64,000 bases of DNA from Tetradesmus obliquus (GCA_030272155.1 CP126194.1:6935501-6999500); one strand, 5' to 3'. Shown: positions 1 to 11,791, counted from the first letter of the stretch. A program made the numbers and translations. Notes: generated by a model from the letters alone, not told the origin.

Positions 1-479
1 CTGCTGCAGTGGTGAAGGCGGCAGCAGCAGCAGCAGTCGCAGCTGGTGTGCGTTCCCCGCTGCCGCCCGCCTCGCCTGTAGTGGCAAGGACGGCCAGCAG
101 CAGCAGCAGCACACACGGTGCAGCAGCAGCAGCTGCTGCGAGCTCTCCCGCACGGCCTGTGCTGTGCTTCTCTGGTGGCGGCAGCAGCAGCAACAGCAGC
201 AGCCCGTGCGTGCTGCGTGCTGTGCGTGCTGTGTCACCAGCCAACACGCCACGCAGCGCCTCATCAGCATCCAGCGCAGTGCTGCACACATGCAGCTCCT
301 GTGGCGCCCCGCTGCCGCTGCCAGTGTCAGCATCAGAGCAAGGGCAGCAGCAACTCAACTCGCTGCTCAACTCGTCGGCAGCAGCAGCAGCAGCAGCAGC
401 AGTGCGCGGCAGCCAGCTGGCAGACCTGCTAGCTGCTGGGTCTGGGGCTGCAGCAGCAATCGAAGATGCGGCTGGACCC

Positions 480-515
<36 letters not shown>

Positions 516-1067
516 GCTGCGGCAGCTGTTGGTGCTGCAGGGCAGGCTGCTGTGCCGCATGGGCTGCTAGCTGTTGCTGCTGCGCGTGTGCTGGCTGCAC
601 GGGAGCAGCAGCAGCAGCAGGAGTGGAGCTGTGCAGGGTCAGAAGCCAGTAGCCAGGTCAGCTTCCTCAGCTGCCAGCAGCAGCAGCAGCAGCAGTAAAG
701 CAGGAGCAGCAGCTTCCTGAGCACTGTCGGCGCGCTTGACAGTGGCTGCGTCGCCGCACGCAGCAGCAGGAGCAGCATCAGCTGCTTGGCAGCAGATGCA
801 GCTAGCACTGCTGCAAGTGCTGGCGGTGCTGCCGTGCCTGCTGTGCTACAGCTTCCAGCAGTAGCTGTGGGCCAGGCAGCTGCGGCAACTTCACTGAATG
901 CGCATTCGCTGCTGCTGCCGCGGCCTGCGGTGCTGCAGACGGCGCTGCAGCTGCCGCTGTCTCACCCGCTGCTGCTGAGCCCCACCTCTGATGGCGGCTG
1001 CAGCGATGAGGTGTGTGTTTGGAGCGCTCCAGGCAGCGCGAGGACCAGCGTCGAGCTTGCCGCTGCC

Positions 1068-1099
<32 letters not shown>

Positions 1100-1133
1100 G
1101 TCTGCTCCATTGCCACCGGCGCAACGGCATTAG
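1..1133 (+). CDS. Low-complexity Ala/Ser/Gln-rich protein, 3' part (partial)
   Basis: One reading frame stays open from the left edge to a TAA at 696-698, and the same frame is open again from there to a TAG at 1131-1133. The product is rich in Ala, Ser and Gln, encoded by GCA/CAG runs, with one short Cys pair (TCSSCGAPLP). No domain is recognisable, so no function is offered. The 5' part lies outside the window. The TAA sits at the end of a CAG run, so the true C-terminus could be at 698 or, if an intron removes the TAA, at 1133. Low-complexity composition also opens other frames, so coding status is only moderately supported. Confidence 0.3.
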
Positions 1134-3362
1134 GCGCAGCGGGTTTGGGCAAGGGAGGGGCTTGAAAGTGCAGCTTGTGCAGCGGGGTTTGGTGTGTATT
1201 ATAAGTGTGCATCTGCTTTGCAGGGCTTGCTTTGCAGACACAGTGCTGGTCGGTGTTGTCGTCAGAGTATGAGAGATCCTCCGTATATCAGCGGCGTCAG
1301 CAATCTGATGCTGCTGCTGGGTGCACTGCGCGGGCCCATGCACCATGTTGGGACCCTTTGCCCCTTGCTGCTCCCAGCAACGTGTTTCTTGTACCTTGCA
1401 CATCTGGTCACCTGGTTGGTCTGATGTGTATGGTTGTGCACAGTGGCGTGTGTGTGCTGATGTGCTGCTTTGGGCTTGCTCTATGCCCGGCTCTGTCATC
1501 TAGTCATTTCAGGGCGTGGTTCAGGGATGGCTGTTTGACTTCATTTCCTTTGCACGCTGTCAGCCGCTTTTGCGTCGTGTTCAACCCCCCTGTGTAGCTA
1601 GCCACAGCCGCGTTTGTGGTGTGTGCTGAATGTGTCCGTACTCTGTTTTTATCTGGCAGTGTTGTCATTCTTGCACATACAGGGCTTGCGCAGGCCACAG
1701 CTGCAGTGTAGGGATGCGCCGTATTGATTGATGCGGGTTGGGGTGAGTGTACGCACACTGTGGGGTTGTAGGGTTTTGGCTTGTACCATCAGGTCAGCTA
1801 AAATGTTGGCGAGCATCCCCGTAAACTGGGTTTAAGTGGTTGGCAACAGGCCAACTGCGCTCCTGCTTGTGGCCCCAACCTGTCTGCATGGAACCGGCGT
1901 GAGTGTGTCTGGGGTTGGATGGTTGCAGGGTGCATTCACATGCAGAAATTGCATTCCACGCCGTATCATCATGTGTGTCTGGCCATGACAGTGTGTACAT
2001 GTTTTCGACCAAACTGCTAGCGCGGATTGTCTTTGTTTGTTGCTTTTTTGACTGACCGAACCGTGACTGTTGAGTATGATGTGCTGCACTTTGACCACGG
2101 TTGACTGACTGTGGCGGCGAGCAGTGGGCGCGCCGCGGCACATACACCCAGCATCCTTCCTGCGGCTCATTGTGTCTTGCCCGACCTCAGGGCCCCACTG
2201 GCGGGGTGCCAAGCAGGAGGTGCACGTGGATGCTGTTTTATTTGCAGTGTGATGCATGCGCCAACAGCACCGCTGGGTTGTAAATCTGGCTCTTTTGGCA
2301 TGATAGCCGCATCGAGTGGTGCGCTGTTTGTGCGGCGGATACGGCCACAGCACAAAGCCAGCAGCTATGCTGAGCTTGCGCCCAAACGTTGAGGTTGTGG
2401 GTAGTTTTCAGCAGAAGTGCTGCTGCCAAGACACGATACATGCTCATCATCATCATGTTACCATTTAAGCCATAGCAACGTCGCCATCGGCCCCGCGCCC
2501 CACAGGAGCGGCTGAATGAACAGGCGAAGGGGGAAGGGGAGGGAGCACTATTTCATTATCCCGCTTGCAGACATTCCTGTGATTCCAGGCAAGAACAAGG
2601 TAGTCAGCAATCAGCCGAGCAGCCAACCTGCAAACACCAGATCCACCCCAAACATCGTCAGAAACAAAACGCAACACCAACACACGATACATGCTGTTGG
2701 ATGATGGCGGTTCCGCCAGGCAATCTGCATGAAGCAGCAAAATGCTGCATCTTTTGCATAGACTGTGGAATTGCACGTGTGAGGAACGTGCATGCTTTGA
2801 GCCGCCTGGTGTAACCTGCTGGACAACGACTTGCCTGCAGCTGTCTGCTCACGGCGTCACGGTGGAATCAGGCTACAGCGCTATGCTAGCATAGGAAGCT
2901 CTTGTTGCTTCCAGTGTCCCTGGTGGAGTAAGTGACTTGCAAATGCAAGCGTCATCAAGGCAACACGTCGTCCTAGCACGCAGCGCTCTCAGAGTCTGTT
3001 GTGCACCGTCGGCTGCATTCGCTGCTGCTGGCCATACCCAAAGCTGCACAATGTGGTGATCAGACGGCAGTTTGCCACCGTCAGAATACAATCATTGTAC
3101 ACATGGTCAGTGTTTACCAGTGATGCTCTGGTTTAGCACGGCTGTCGTGACAGCCACCTTGCTGTTGAACTGTGGCCACAGCTTGCACCCTGAACACCAA
3201 CAGCTAGAATGTAACAGTGTGCGCTGCCCATATATACAATCAAACGGCCATGTGAGTCATACAACATTCAACTGTGACATTCAACTAATTACTGGCGTAT
3301 CCCATCCTCTGTAACTCAGCACCCACGACTATTCTCCCGGACACCTAGCCTACCCACGCACC
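1134..3362. other. Intergenic, 3' flank of the first gene and ELIP promoter side
   Basis: About 2.2 kb of mixed-composition DNA without a convincing exon. Open frames here are short, lack domain signatures and do not join with splice sites. The right end should hold the ELIP promoter. Confidence 0.5.
3231..3236 (+). promoter_or_regulatory. TATA-like box upstream of the ELIP-like gene
   Basis: A TATATA core lies about 130 bases before the chosen ATG, a reasonable distance for a TATA box plus a short leader. No transcript evidence is available. Confidence 0.35.
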
Positions 3363-5028
3363 ATGATGCTGCAGCGCAACCGTCTCGTTCAGTCTGCTTC
3401 AGTACCTGCAGCAAGCACAAAGACCATCAGACTATGCCTCAGGCCACTGCGAGCTGTTGAGACTGAGCAGGCCAGCACTTCAGCAGACGAGAGCCAGAAG
3501 GTCCGCACATTGTAGTTGTTGCGTTTGCTCACATCGCGTATGGTTTTAATATCTATCGTTTGAGCTTCCATGTGGCCAATATGGGTTCTGCACACATAAT
3601 CGGTTGGGCAACTTTCCTTGCACCAGAATGTGGCCACACACTGACATCACCTGCTGGTGTTGCGTTGTGCTGCAACAGGTTCAGGCAACCATCTCAGCTC
3701 TTGACAGCCTGCTTCCACCTGAGCCAAAGCCACAGGTAATTGCAGCTGCTATCGTGCTTTGCTGCCAGGCTGTGCCTGCAACACTTGTCACAGGCCAGGC
3801 TTTTGCATGCAGTTGCTGGAAGGCAACGAATGTCGACAAGGACAAACCTGCGCTTGTTCAGTGCCCTGGCTGCCTCCTGCTTACACACTCCTGAACAGCG
3901 ACATGCGCCGCAACTAACACGCTCTTCTGTTTCCTTGCTGCTCCCGCAGCCTGCTGCAGCCAGCAGCAGCGCTCCTGCAAGCAGCAGCCCAGCCAAGAGC
4001 AGCAGCAGCAGCAGCGCCCCATGGGGCGGCCTGCCAGCAGCAGCAGCCAGCAGCAGCAGCCCCAGCAGGGCGTCCACATCAGCCAAGCAGCAGCAGAGCT
4101 TTGACACAGTCATGGGCTTTGATGGCCTGGCACCCGAGCTGATCAATGGCAGGGCGGCAAGTGAGTGCTGCGCTGTACTGCTTGCTGCTGATGCCTCGTA
4201 GCATCATCTGGTGCTAGCAGGCTGCACGGCTGCTTGAATACTGCACGCCGTACACCGGGGCCGCACGTGCGCGGTAACCATGCACAGTGACTGGCAGTGA
4301 TGATGCAGCAGGAACATGCAGCTGGACCCTACTGGCTGGATGCATTGCCGCTGCACCTGCCAAGTGACTCACTCCTTGTTTCCTGTTCTGTTTTCTATTC
4401 TGCAGTGCTGGGCTTTGTGGCAGCCGTGGCTGCAGAGACGCACGGCGACTCGCTGTTCTCGCAGCTGCTGGCTGGCGGCTTCCAGTCGGCTGTGGTCGTG
4501 ATCGGGCTGGTGACGCTGGCGTCATTCGCACCCGCAGTGCGCCAGGTGGGTGGCTGGGATGCCTTTTGCCTTGCTTGTGTTATTGTTATTTCCTCAGCGT
4601 CACTGCAGAGCTGCGGGGGCAGCACTCCACAGCCTGATGGCTGGTTCTAGCGCCTTCCGCCAGCCTCTTGATGACAGCCTGACGCATGCAATAGGGGCGG
4701 CTTGTTCACCTGCATGATGGGGTGCAGCTGCTCCTGCTGCGTTCACTACCGCTATGCAGATGCCCTTCGACAGAGTATTTGAGAACAGCAAAAAGTCCAA
4801 GCGGCATTGTATACAAACCACCCTGCCTACTCACATCTAAAGCTGCTGCTGCTGCTGCTGCTGCTGCCGCAGATCCCTTTTGACAAGGTGTTTGGCAAGG
4901 ACAAGGCGCCAGCCACCTTTGGGCCCTTCACGCAGGCAGCAGAGCTCATCAACGGCCGCGCTGCCATGCTGGGCCTGGCAGCACTCTTCTTCATCGAGGG
5001 CACCGGCGGCCAGCCCTTCTTCCTGTGA
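3363..5028 (+). CDS. ELIP-like chlorophyll a/b-binding family light-stress protein
   Basis: Exons 3363-3500, 3679-3735, 3950-4160, 4406-4545 and 4873-5028 join in frame to 233 residues. The first ~45 residues are Arg/Ser-rich and look like a plastid transit peptide. A Ser/Ala-rich linker follows, then GLAPELINGRAAMLGFVAAV, the hallmark first helix of the LHC/ELIP superfamily (Glu and Asn/Arg chlorophyll ligands). A central hydrophobic helix follows (FQSAVVVIGLVTLASFAP), then a third helix with AELINGRAAMLGLAALFFIE. Three helices with paired ELINGRA motifs fit ELIPs, which sit in thylakoids and protect against photo-oxidative stress by binding free pigment. The first intron begins GTCCGC, a weak donor, so exon 1 is the least certain. 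A second, decayed copy of the last exon's edges lies in and after the gene. Confidence 0.85.
4755..4802 (+). pseudogene. Echo of ELIP last-exon start inside intron 4
   Basis: An acceptor-like TATGCAG is followed by a segment reading MPFDRVFENSKKSK, matching the true last exon (IPFDKVFGKDKA at 4873). The frame stops at an in-frame TAA around 4840 without reaching the LHC helix, so it is a decayed exon edge rather than a usable alternative exon. Confidence 0.7.
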
Positions 5029-5085
5029 ACAGCGGTGGTGTGAAGTCCGTGTAGATTCCTGGCGGAAGTTCTGGGTGTGCTCTGG

Positions 5086-5130
5086 CTAATTTTCATCGAA
5101 GGCACTGGAGGGCAGCCCTACTTCTTGTGA
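5086..5130 (+). pseudogene. Echo of ELIP C-terminus after the stop
   Basis: Reads LIFIEGTGGQPYFL followed by TGA, mirroring the genuine end LFFIEGTGGQPFFL-TGA at 4984-5028. It lies about 60 bases past the stop codon. Together with the intron 4 fragment it suggests a tandem duplicate of the last exon whose middle is lost. Confidence 0.75.
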
Positions 5131-6857
5131 ACTTTTGCTGAGAAGTTCTTTGTGAGGTTCTGGCTGTCAGAAGCTGCCCTGTGAACGGCGGCCTGGCGCC
5201 TGCAGCTGCATGGTCACATGATCACTGAACATGAGGGCAGGGCTGAGCTGCCTGTCTGTGGTTGTGTTTGACTGGTTGAAGCTGGGTGCAGTGCCTTTTG
5301 AGGGGCGCCCAGGCTGCATATTGTCTGCCGGACACGGTGACAGTGGCATCAACGGGGTGACACTGTGGCAGACAAGTCTGGCAGCCCATGGTTTTCGTTG
5401 CCTGGCTCTGCTGTGAAGCAACAGTGCTGTGATGCAAGCTGAGAGGTGTGAGTGCGAGAAAGAGATGACGAGTGACACGAGATTGAGTGAGGGATTGAGC
5501 GTGAGAGTGAGGGAGTGAGTGAACGAGTGAGTGAGACAAGAGTGTGGAGTGGACGTTGATCAAGGGGCAGCGCGTGCTGCACGTGCTGCACGGCATGGCT
5601 TGTTACTGTTCAGTTTGTTTCCACAGGCGATGCAACTTATCATTGTGAGAACATATGTGCATATCATAGTCACAATGCCAATGGTGTGTTTGAGAGTGCA
5701 GCCTGCTAGTTGTTACCCTAGCTAGTGGTACACCCTACCCTACGTAGGCCGAGCCACGCTGATGGTGGTTGGACTTGATGGTTGATGATGAGCCTTTTGT
5801 CGGCTTGGGCAGGTCAATGGCCCCGACGTGTAACGTTCAAACCCTGAGCTCATTGCTGATATGCTGTGTATACCAGCGGGTGGTGGCAACGACTCAGCAA
5901 CGAAACACTGGCAGGGTGGCTGCAGCAACCAGCATTTGGCGCCTACTCCGCGCTCAGTGCTGGTGCTCAGGCTGATGCTACCAGCTCGCCATGTTACTTG
6001 AGTAAATATCGTCCACTGCCGGTCATTCAACAACAATAGATTCAAATTCTCAACATCACCGACAGCTTGCAGGATGTTTGGAGCCAGCACGCCTCTGGCA
6101 GTGAAGGATGGCAGCCGCTGCGGCCTGCACTGCGTCTGACTGCCTTGACCATGGTTAGTGGTGGCACCACTGACGGTCACCACGCAGACCACAGCACAGG
6201 GCACACATGTCTGGTCGCGCTGGCCTCTGCCACCAACAATACATCTAAAGCTTTCACTCAGGCCTGACTTGTGAAGGCACGCAGGGAATCAGGATAATCC
6301 CGGCGCATCTAAGAAGGTGTCACTGCGGTTCAGCAGCAACGGTCCCTGACAACCCACCCGAGCTTTACCCGTTTACACCACCCATCCCCTCGAGGCGTCA
6401 GTGATCGGATGCTTTGGCTCTTACCAGTGCTGTTTGTGACGCACACAGTATTTGCGCCGTGCATTCAGGTAGGCCACTCAACAACCACTTGCGACTGCAG
6501 ACCCTTGTCAAAGTTGAAATGAGTAATAGGCTGTTAAGGTTGATGCTTGTGAACCGGATGATGCAGAGCAACCGCCGGGCCTCGCAAGGTGCTCCAGTCT
6601 CGGGAGTGCTCACCTTCTGCCCTAACGGGATGCCAGCTGCTTTGTTGTCTTTCGCGCACCGTAGTATCACCTCGGATGAAAAAATCTAGCTACATGCGCC
6701 GTGCTGCAGGTCCCAGCATGCCACAGCAGATGCCGTGTGGATGTGGAGTTGGCTGCTGCTTGATGCCCAGCATGCCTATAGATTCACTGCCAACACAGCA
6801 TCCCATCCCCTCGCACTCACTCAACATCCGAATCTCCACGCAGAACGTAACCGCAAC
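5131..6857. other. Intergenic between ELIP-like and MARVEL-like genes
   Basis: No gene supported. It holds a GAGTGA-type simple repeat (about 5447-5545). The right part must contain the promoter and leader of the MARVEL-like gene. Confidence 0.5.
5447..5545 (+). repeat. GAGTGA/GTGA simple repeat
   Basis: Imperfect tandem run of GTGAGTGAGxGA units visible directly; no coding or regulatory role suggested. Confidence 0.7.
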
Positions 6858-9192
6858 ATGGGCAACCAACAGGACCCAGCAGGCGCTGGCTCCTCAGCAG
6901 CAGCGGGCGCTGCAGCATTCCCGCCCCAGGCCCCACCAGGCGCAGCAGCAGCGCAGCCTCCTGTGCAGCCCTACCCCCCGCAGCCTAACCAATGGGCTGC
7001 TCCTGAAGGCTTCCCACAGCAGCAGCAACAGCAGCAGCAGTATGGTGCTGGCCCCATGCCTGGCAGTGTGCCACCCCATCAGCAGTCATACCCGATGCCT
7101 CCCAACTACTATGCGCAGCAGCAGCAGCAGCAGCAGCCTGCAGTGGTGACGGGGCGGCCGCCGCTGGTGTCTATCATCAGCCCAGAGGATGCCAAGAAGA
7201 TCCGCAAGATGCAGTGGGTGAACTTCGCCTGCACCATGGTGAGCATTTGTTCTACGGTAAATGTTAAAAGCACTCGTAGTCTGAAAGTTGCAGCAGTTGA
7301 GCACACAGAAACATGGTGAATTGCGAGATGCTTCTTCTTTATTACAAGAGGAAGATATACATGCACAGCACACGGGCTGCACACCAACTACTTTACATGT
7401 TGCTGGGTCTGTGGCCTCGCGCTGCAAGTTGCGTACTCACGCTGCTCTCCCCAAATGCAGCCACCAAGCGTCAGGTCACATACTCAAATTCAAAAGTGGT
7501 GCAAAATGATACGCATGCACGTCCCAACCAGTATCTCAACCAACCAATATAAACCAACTTTTCAAGCTCCTGCTGCAACCATATGCCGCAGGTGCAACTG
7601 GTGTGCAGCCTGGCCATCATCCTGCTGGTGCGCAACAACCTGAGCCGCTTTGTGTCGACGGGCCCGGGCACTCTGCCGACGTATGTGTGCTTTGCGGCAG
7701 TGCCGGGCCAGGCCAGCACCTGCGAGTGAGTGCGGTGCAATTATATGTACATAATGCAGGCCCTTGTTACATGTGGTGACAACTTGTGCTGTGAATGGCT
7801 AGCTGGGCGGTTGCTGCAGTGGAACACTGCTGTGTGTGCTGCAGTCAACAGCTTGTTCGGCGCGTGTTTGCATGTGATGTGGTACTGCAGCGCTTTGCAT
7901 GTGATGTGGCCCTGCAGTTGCAGCTGAAACGTATTACTCAGGGGTGATGGGCAGCCATCTACAAGCACTGCTTCTGCTGTCGGTTCCCTGTGCTAGCGGC
8001 TTAACGTGCTGCTGCTGCTGGTGGTGGTGCTGCAGGTATGCCTACTCCCTGGCCAGCATCAGCATCTTCTTCTGCTTCATACTGTCGCTGATGCAGTGCC
8101 TGACAATGGTGAGCCTCCAGCTCCCTCGCTGCTCATTAGCATCACCATCATGAGTGGCATACAGTGCTGCATGCTTGCCTGATTTCCCTGATGCTTGGCT
8201 GATACATTGATTGCTGCCATGGTGGCAGCATGCTTCTGTCTGGAGCAGCATCTGCCTGCCTGCATGCTTGCCTGCTTGTTCAGCACCTGACCGCATTGCT
8301 GCCGCTGCACCATTCATTTCCGCTGCACCCATAACACCATCGCTGAACGCCCCCCTGTGTACTTGCTCCCTGCCACGCATCCCGCAGGACTGCTGCGGCA
8401 TGGGCCGTGCAGTAGAGGCCGGCTTTGATGCTGCTGCCTTTGCGTGGTGGGTGGCTGGTGCAGTCACGCTGGGCCTCAGGGCTGGCGAGGCAAACAGCGC
8501 AGGCATTCAGCAGCAGAGCGCGCGCAATGCAGTGGTGGCGCTGTCGTGGCTGAGCGCTATGATGTTCTTGGCGCTGCTGGTGACCAACCTGGTGCTGATA
8601 AAGAAGCTGGGTGAGTGACGGTCGTGTCATACAGACGTGCGCAGCGGGGCTGGTATACAGACGTGTGCAGTTGGGTGTGTGGTGGCTGTCTGCTGCCATG
8701 TTCTTGGCGCTGCTGGTGACCAATCTGGTGCTGATCAAGAAGCTGGGTGAGTGGCAGCTGTGCTGCAGCGCTGGCTAGGTTGTGGTCATTGAGTACTTGG
8801 CGCTTATTATAAGCATATGTAGTATCCCTCCCTGCTGTTGACAGAGGGTTTCGCTGTGCCTTGTTTGACCTGCTGCTGCTACTGTTGCTCCTGATGTTGA
8901 TGCTGCAGGCAAGGCCTACAAGGCAGCGCACCAGCAGCTGCAGCAGCACCTCACAGCCCACCCTGTTGCAGGCGGAGTGCCACCCCAGGGCATTCAGATG
9001 GCAGCCTACCCTCCCCAGCCAGGCATGTATGCAGCACCTGCTGCTGCAGGGGCTGCTGCTGGTGGGCCTGCGATGTATGGTGCTGCACAGCCCATGCAGC
9101 AGCAGCAGCAGCAGTGGGGGCCTCCTCCCGGCTATCCCACCAGTCCTCCACAGGCTGCTGGCGTGGCTCCCACTGGCCACAATGCCGTGTAA
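6858..9192 (+). CDS. Four-helix MARVEL-like membrane protein with Pro/Gln-rich tails
   Basis: Exons 6858-7238, 7592-7725, 8036-8108, 8388-8610 and 8909-9192 give 364 residues. The N-terminal ~100 residues are Pro/Gln/Ala-rich (NQQDPAGAG, PPQPNQW, poly-Gln). Four hydrophobic segments follow: one at the exon 1/2 join (VQLVCSLAIILLV), YAYSLASISIFFCFILSLMQ, AFAWWVAGAVTLGL and a long LSWLSAMMFLALLVTNLVLI. A soluble C-terminal tail with GGVPPQGIQ, poly-Gln and PPGYP repeats closes it. Both tails would face the same side. The arrangement resembles MARVEL/synaptophysin-like vesicle or junction membrane proteins; assignment is by topology and tail composition only, and no signature residue proves it. 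The ATG at 6858 is the first in frame. Confidence 0.7.
8696..8748 (+). repeat. Echo of exon 4 end plus donor in the MARVEL-like gene
   Basis: The last ~50 bases of exon 4 (MFLALLVTNLVLIKKLG) and its GTGAGTG donor recur almost unchanged 136 bases downstream inside intron 4. Either donor would give the same protein end, so the copy could act as a tandem donor if retained with an acceptor. Confidence 0.85.
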
Positions 9193-10627
9193 AGAAAGGA
9201 CTGGGAAGATGGGTGGTGGGTGTGCTATCTGGCAGAGTGACGGCGAAATAGTCACAAATGCTGTTGGTGTTGGTTGCGGTTGTTGCGGCTGCAGCGGAGC
9301 ACAGAAGGGAATGGTGTGTTAACATGGAGTTTCAGAGTGTTTTAGCATGTAAAGCAGATGGAAGTAGTGTGTTTGTGTGTACAAGGGTGCTAGCAGGTGT
9401 GCGTGAGCTGACTGGCGGGTTTGCTGGGTTGATGGGCAGGATCTTTGCATCTGGATGGTGACAACCGGGACAATCATGACGTGAGGGGCAGCTGTTGCAC
9501 TGGATCACTGGGACCTTATTGACAACTGCCAGCAGCATCTGCGGTGGTGTTGGAAACAAGGGCGCCTGGTGAAAAGAAAAGGGTTCCTGATGCGCGGTTT
9601 GCGGCGACGCGGGCGATGTTCGTACTTTGTGGTGAAATGCAATTGGGTAGCAATGTGAACCTGTTGCTCTTATATGCTGCTCTTATCTATCCGGCCCTGT
9701 TTTGCCGGAGTTGTGTAGGTGTTGCTGTCGCCAGAGCTGTGTGGTTGTTTCTGGGTGCTGCCAGAGCAGCGCAGGACTGTTGACTGCGGTGCTGCGCTGG
9801 GAAGCTAGATCTTGACTGCCGGCTGTCAAGTGCCAGCGAGAGTGTTGCATGTTTGAACTGCACAACTCGTGGTTTAATACCTGTAAGGACCATTTGCTCA
9901 GTGTATGGTCTGAGCTAAACTGTTGCGGCTGTGGATGCAGCCAGAACCCTGATAGACGAACTGTGTGACAGTGTTGTAATCCCCTGCACCGCAGTCTACT
10001 GCTGGGCCTGAGTATTGCGCCATATCCCCGACCAACCCCTTGACCTCTGTAACGCAGTAGAAGAAATATGGTGTCATTCTATGTAGAGATTTGAATCAAG
10101 ATGCCCCAGCCAGGCCGTGAGAGTAATGCCAGCACTGTGCAGGCGCCCCATCCATGCAGCATCCAGTGCTACGCCGAGTGCTTGACCGTCCCGGGCCTGC
10201 AGGAATCCTCTAAGGTCGCTTGAAAGCGTAACGTCACGAGACGTACGTGGATCAGACGACAATCTTAGCGAAAACATCCAGCACATGTCATGTCAAGCAG
10301 CATGTTGTAAACGTTACGCGCTGTTACCAACAACCAGCAATCGGCTTAAGAGTTGTACAACAGTTTCCTTTTTAGATTTCTGTTGAAAGTACCCTAAGTG
10401 CTTGCTCGTGCATTGACCAACACCGAATGGCCCGCATGCCGGGCGAGCAGGCTGTCGATAGGATCTAGCTGCGCGACAATGACCATATGATTTGCAGGTG
10501 TTTATTTTGCCTAACTCAAAGCTGAATGGATAACTGTAGCAGATGAGCAGCTGCTGCTCGGGCAGCAATCAGCTGCTGCTGCAGCAGCACTAGTAGCAGG
10601 GCAGAAGACTCCCTGTGGTTAGCAGCT
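9193..10627. other. Intergenic with 3' UTR of the MARVEL-like gene
   Basis: A TGTAA poly(A)-type signal occurs about 155 bases after the stop. The rest shows no exon-like segment. The promoter of the next, intronless gene must lie at the right end; a short CAG/CTG cluster is present at 10545-10600. Confidence 0.45.
9348..9352 (+). terminator. Candidate TGTAA polyadenylation signal
   Basis: TGTAA is the usual poly(A) signal of chlorophyte algae (known). Its position 156 bases past the TAA stop is suitable. Short motif, so chance occurrence is possible. Confidence 0.35.
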
Positions 10628-11791
10628 ATGGCACAGCAACGCAGGCCGCAGCGCATGGGTGCGCTGTTGAAGCTCCATCCTGCAGCCCTGGAGCAGCAGT
10701 ACTGGTCTGCGCCAAGCACGAGGCGGCTGTTGATGGTGATCGACATGGTTGCCTGCTCCCTGTCGCTGCTGAACGCAGTAGCAGGCGCAGCAAGGGTTCG
10801 TCAACTCATGACAGCAGACGAAACATTTAACAACCAGCAGTTTCGCACGGTGTGCTGCGCTGTGTTCATACCATTCATCGTGCTGTCGGCGCTGCCGATT
10901 GTTCTGTGCTGCGTGCGGCGTTCAGCATACCACAGGTTCCGCTTGCAGCTGTGCCTAGCAAGTCGGTTGTATCGGCTGGCAGGCAGCCTAGCACTGGTGC
11001 ACCCTAGCACACAGCTAGGGTTTCATACACATTTCATGGCGGTGTACACACAGCTCATGCAGGGCAACTGCACGCGCGCTCTGCTGCTGAACACGCTGCA
11101 GCCGACCGTGTTTTGGTCCCTGCAGGCAAATGTGCTGCTGCCGTTTCGGCTAGCCGTCTGGATACAGCTGCTGAACTTTGTTGGCAGCGTGTGTTGGTCG
11201 TCTTTCATGCCAGGGTCATGGCACCTACCTACAAACACACCTGTAGTATCCGTGTCAACTGCAGGGCAGTTTGCGTACTGCGGGCCTGGCTCGGCCTGCT
11301 TGGCAGCCAGCAGCAGCAGGCTGCAGGAACTTGCCACGTCGTCATGTGAGCGGCTGCAGGCCGGGTTCAACATCCTGCGAGCAATTGCAGTGCCATCATC
11401 ATTGGCAGCACAGCCGCAGCAGCTGCGCATGTGCCGTGGTGTTGCGGCGCTGCAGACGCTGCACGTGCTTGCTGCTTTTGCGGTGCTGATGGTGTTTGTG
11501 CCGCTGAGCATTGCATACTTAGAATACAGCATGAAGCGCTCATGGATCAACAGCAGCGGCCTGATTGTCAAGGGGCCATTTGATGAGGGGATACTAGGCA
11601 GCAGAGGCTGGGGTGTGCACTACGGCTTTGTGCGGCTGCTGCTGTGCACGATGCTGCTGCTGTTCTGCCTGCAGTTGCCGTGGATGGTTGCAGAGACAGC
11701 AGTGCAGGCAGCAGCACATTTTGAGTCAACCAGCACACGTATGCTTGCTGCAGCAGGGCAGAAGCTTGTGGTCACTGGTGCAGGCAGTTAG
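10628..11791 (+). CDS. Intronless orphan multi-pass membrane protein
   Basis: A single open frame of 387 residues begins at an ATG and needs no introns, unusual beside its intron-rich neighbours. Hydrophobic segments are seen near residues 34-55 (MVIDMVACSLSLL), 75-97 (VCCAVFIPFIVLSALPIVLCC), about 155-200, 279-302 (LHVLAAFAVLMVFVPLSIAYLEY) and 335-357 (FVRLLLCTMLLLFCLQLPWMV), suggesting five or six helices. A loop with several Cys (YCGPGSACLA, SSCERL) lies between helices 4 and 5. I recognise no family. Codon use (GC-rich third positions, CTG/CTT mix) is similar to neighbouring exons. It could be a retroposed copy of a spliced gene or a lineage-specific protein. Confidence 0.65.
   Translation: MAQQRRPQRMGALLKLHPAALEQQYWSAPSTRRLLMVIDMVACSLSLLNAVAGAARVRQLMTADETFNNQQFRTVCCAVFIPFIVLSALPIVLCCVRRSAYHRFRLQLCLASRLYRLAGSLALVHPSTQLGFHTHFMAVYTQLMQGNCTRALLLNTLQPTVFWSLQANVLLPFRLAVWIQLLNFVGSVCWSSFMPGSWHLPTNTPVVSVSTAGQFAYCGPGSACLAASSSRLQELATSSCERLQAGFNILRAIAVPSSLAAQPQQLRMCRGVAALQTLHVLAAFAVLMVFVPLSIAYLEYSMKRSWINSSGLIVKGPFDEGILGSRGWGVHYGFVRLLLCTMLLLFCLQLPWMVAETAVQAAAHFESTSTRMLAAAGQKLVVTGAGS

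Noticed and set aside
1-1133. A variant genetic code with TAA/TAG as Gln, as in some ulvophytes
   Set aside because: Genes here end normally at TAG (CBSX, CslA/C, GH3), TAA (MARVEL-like) and TGA (ELIP, ABC) at the family-expected positions.
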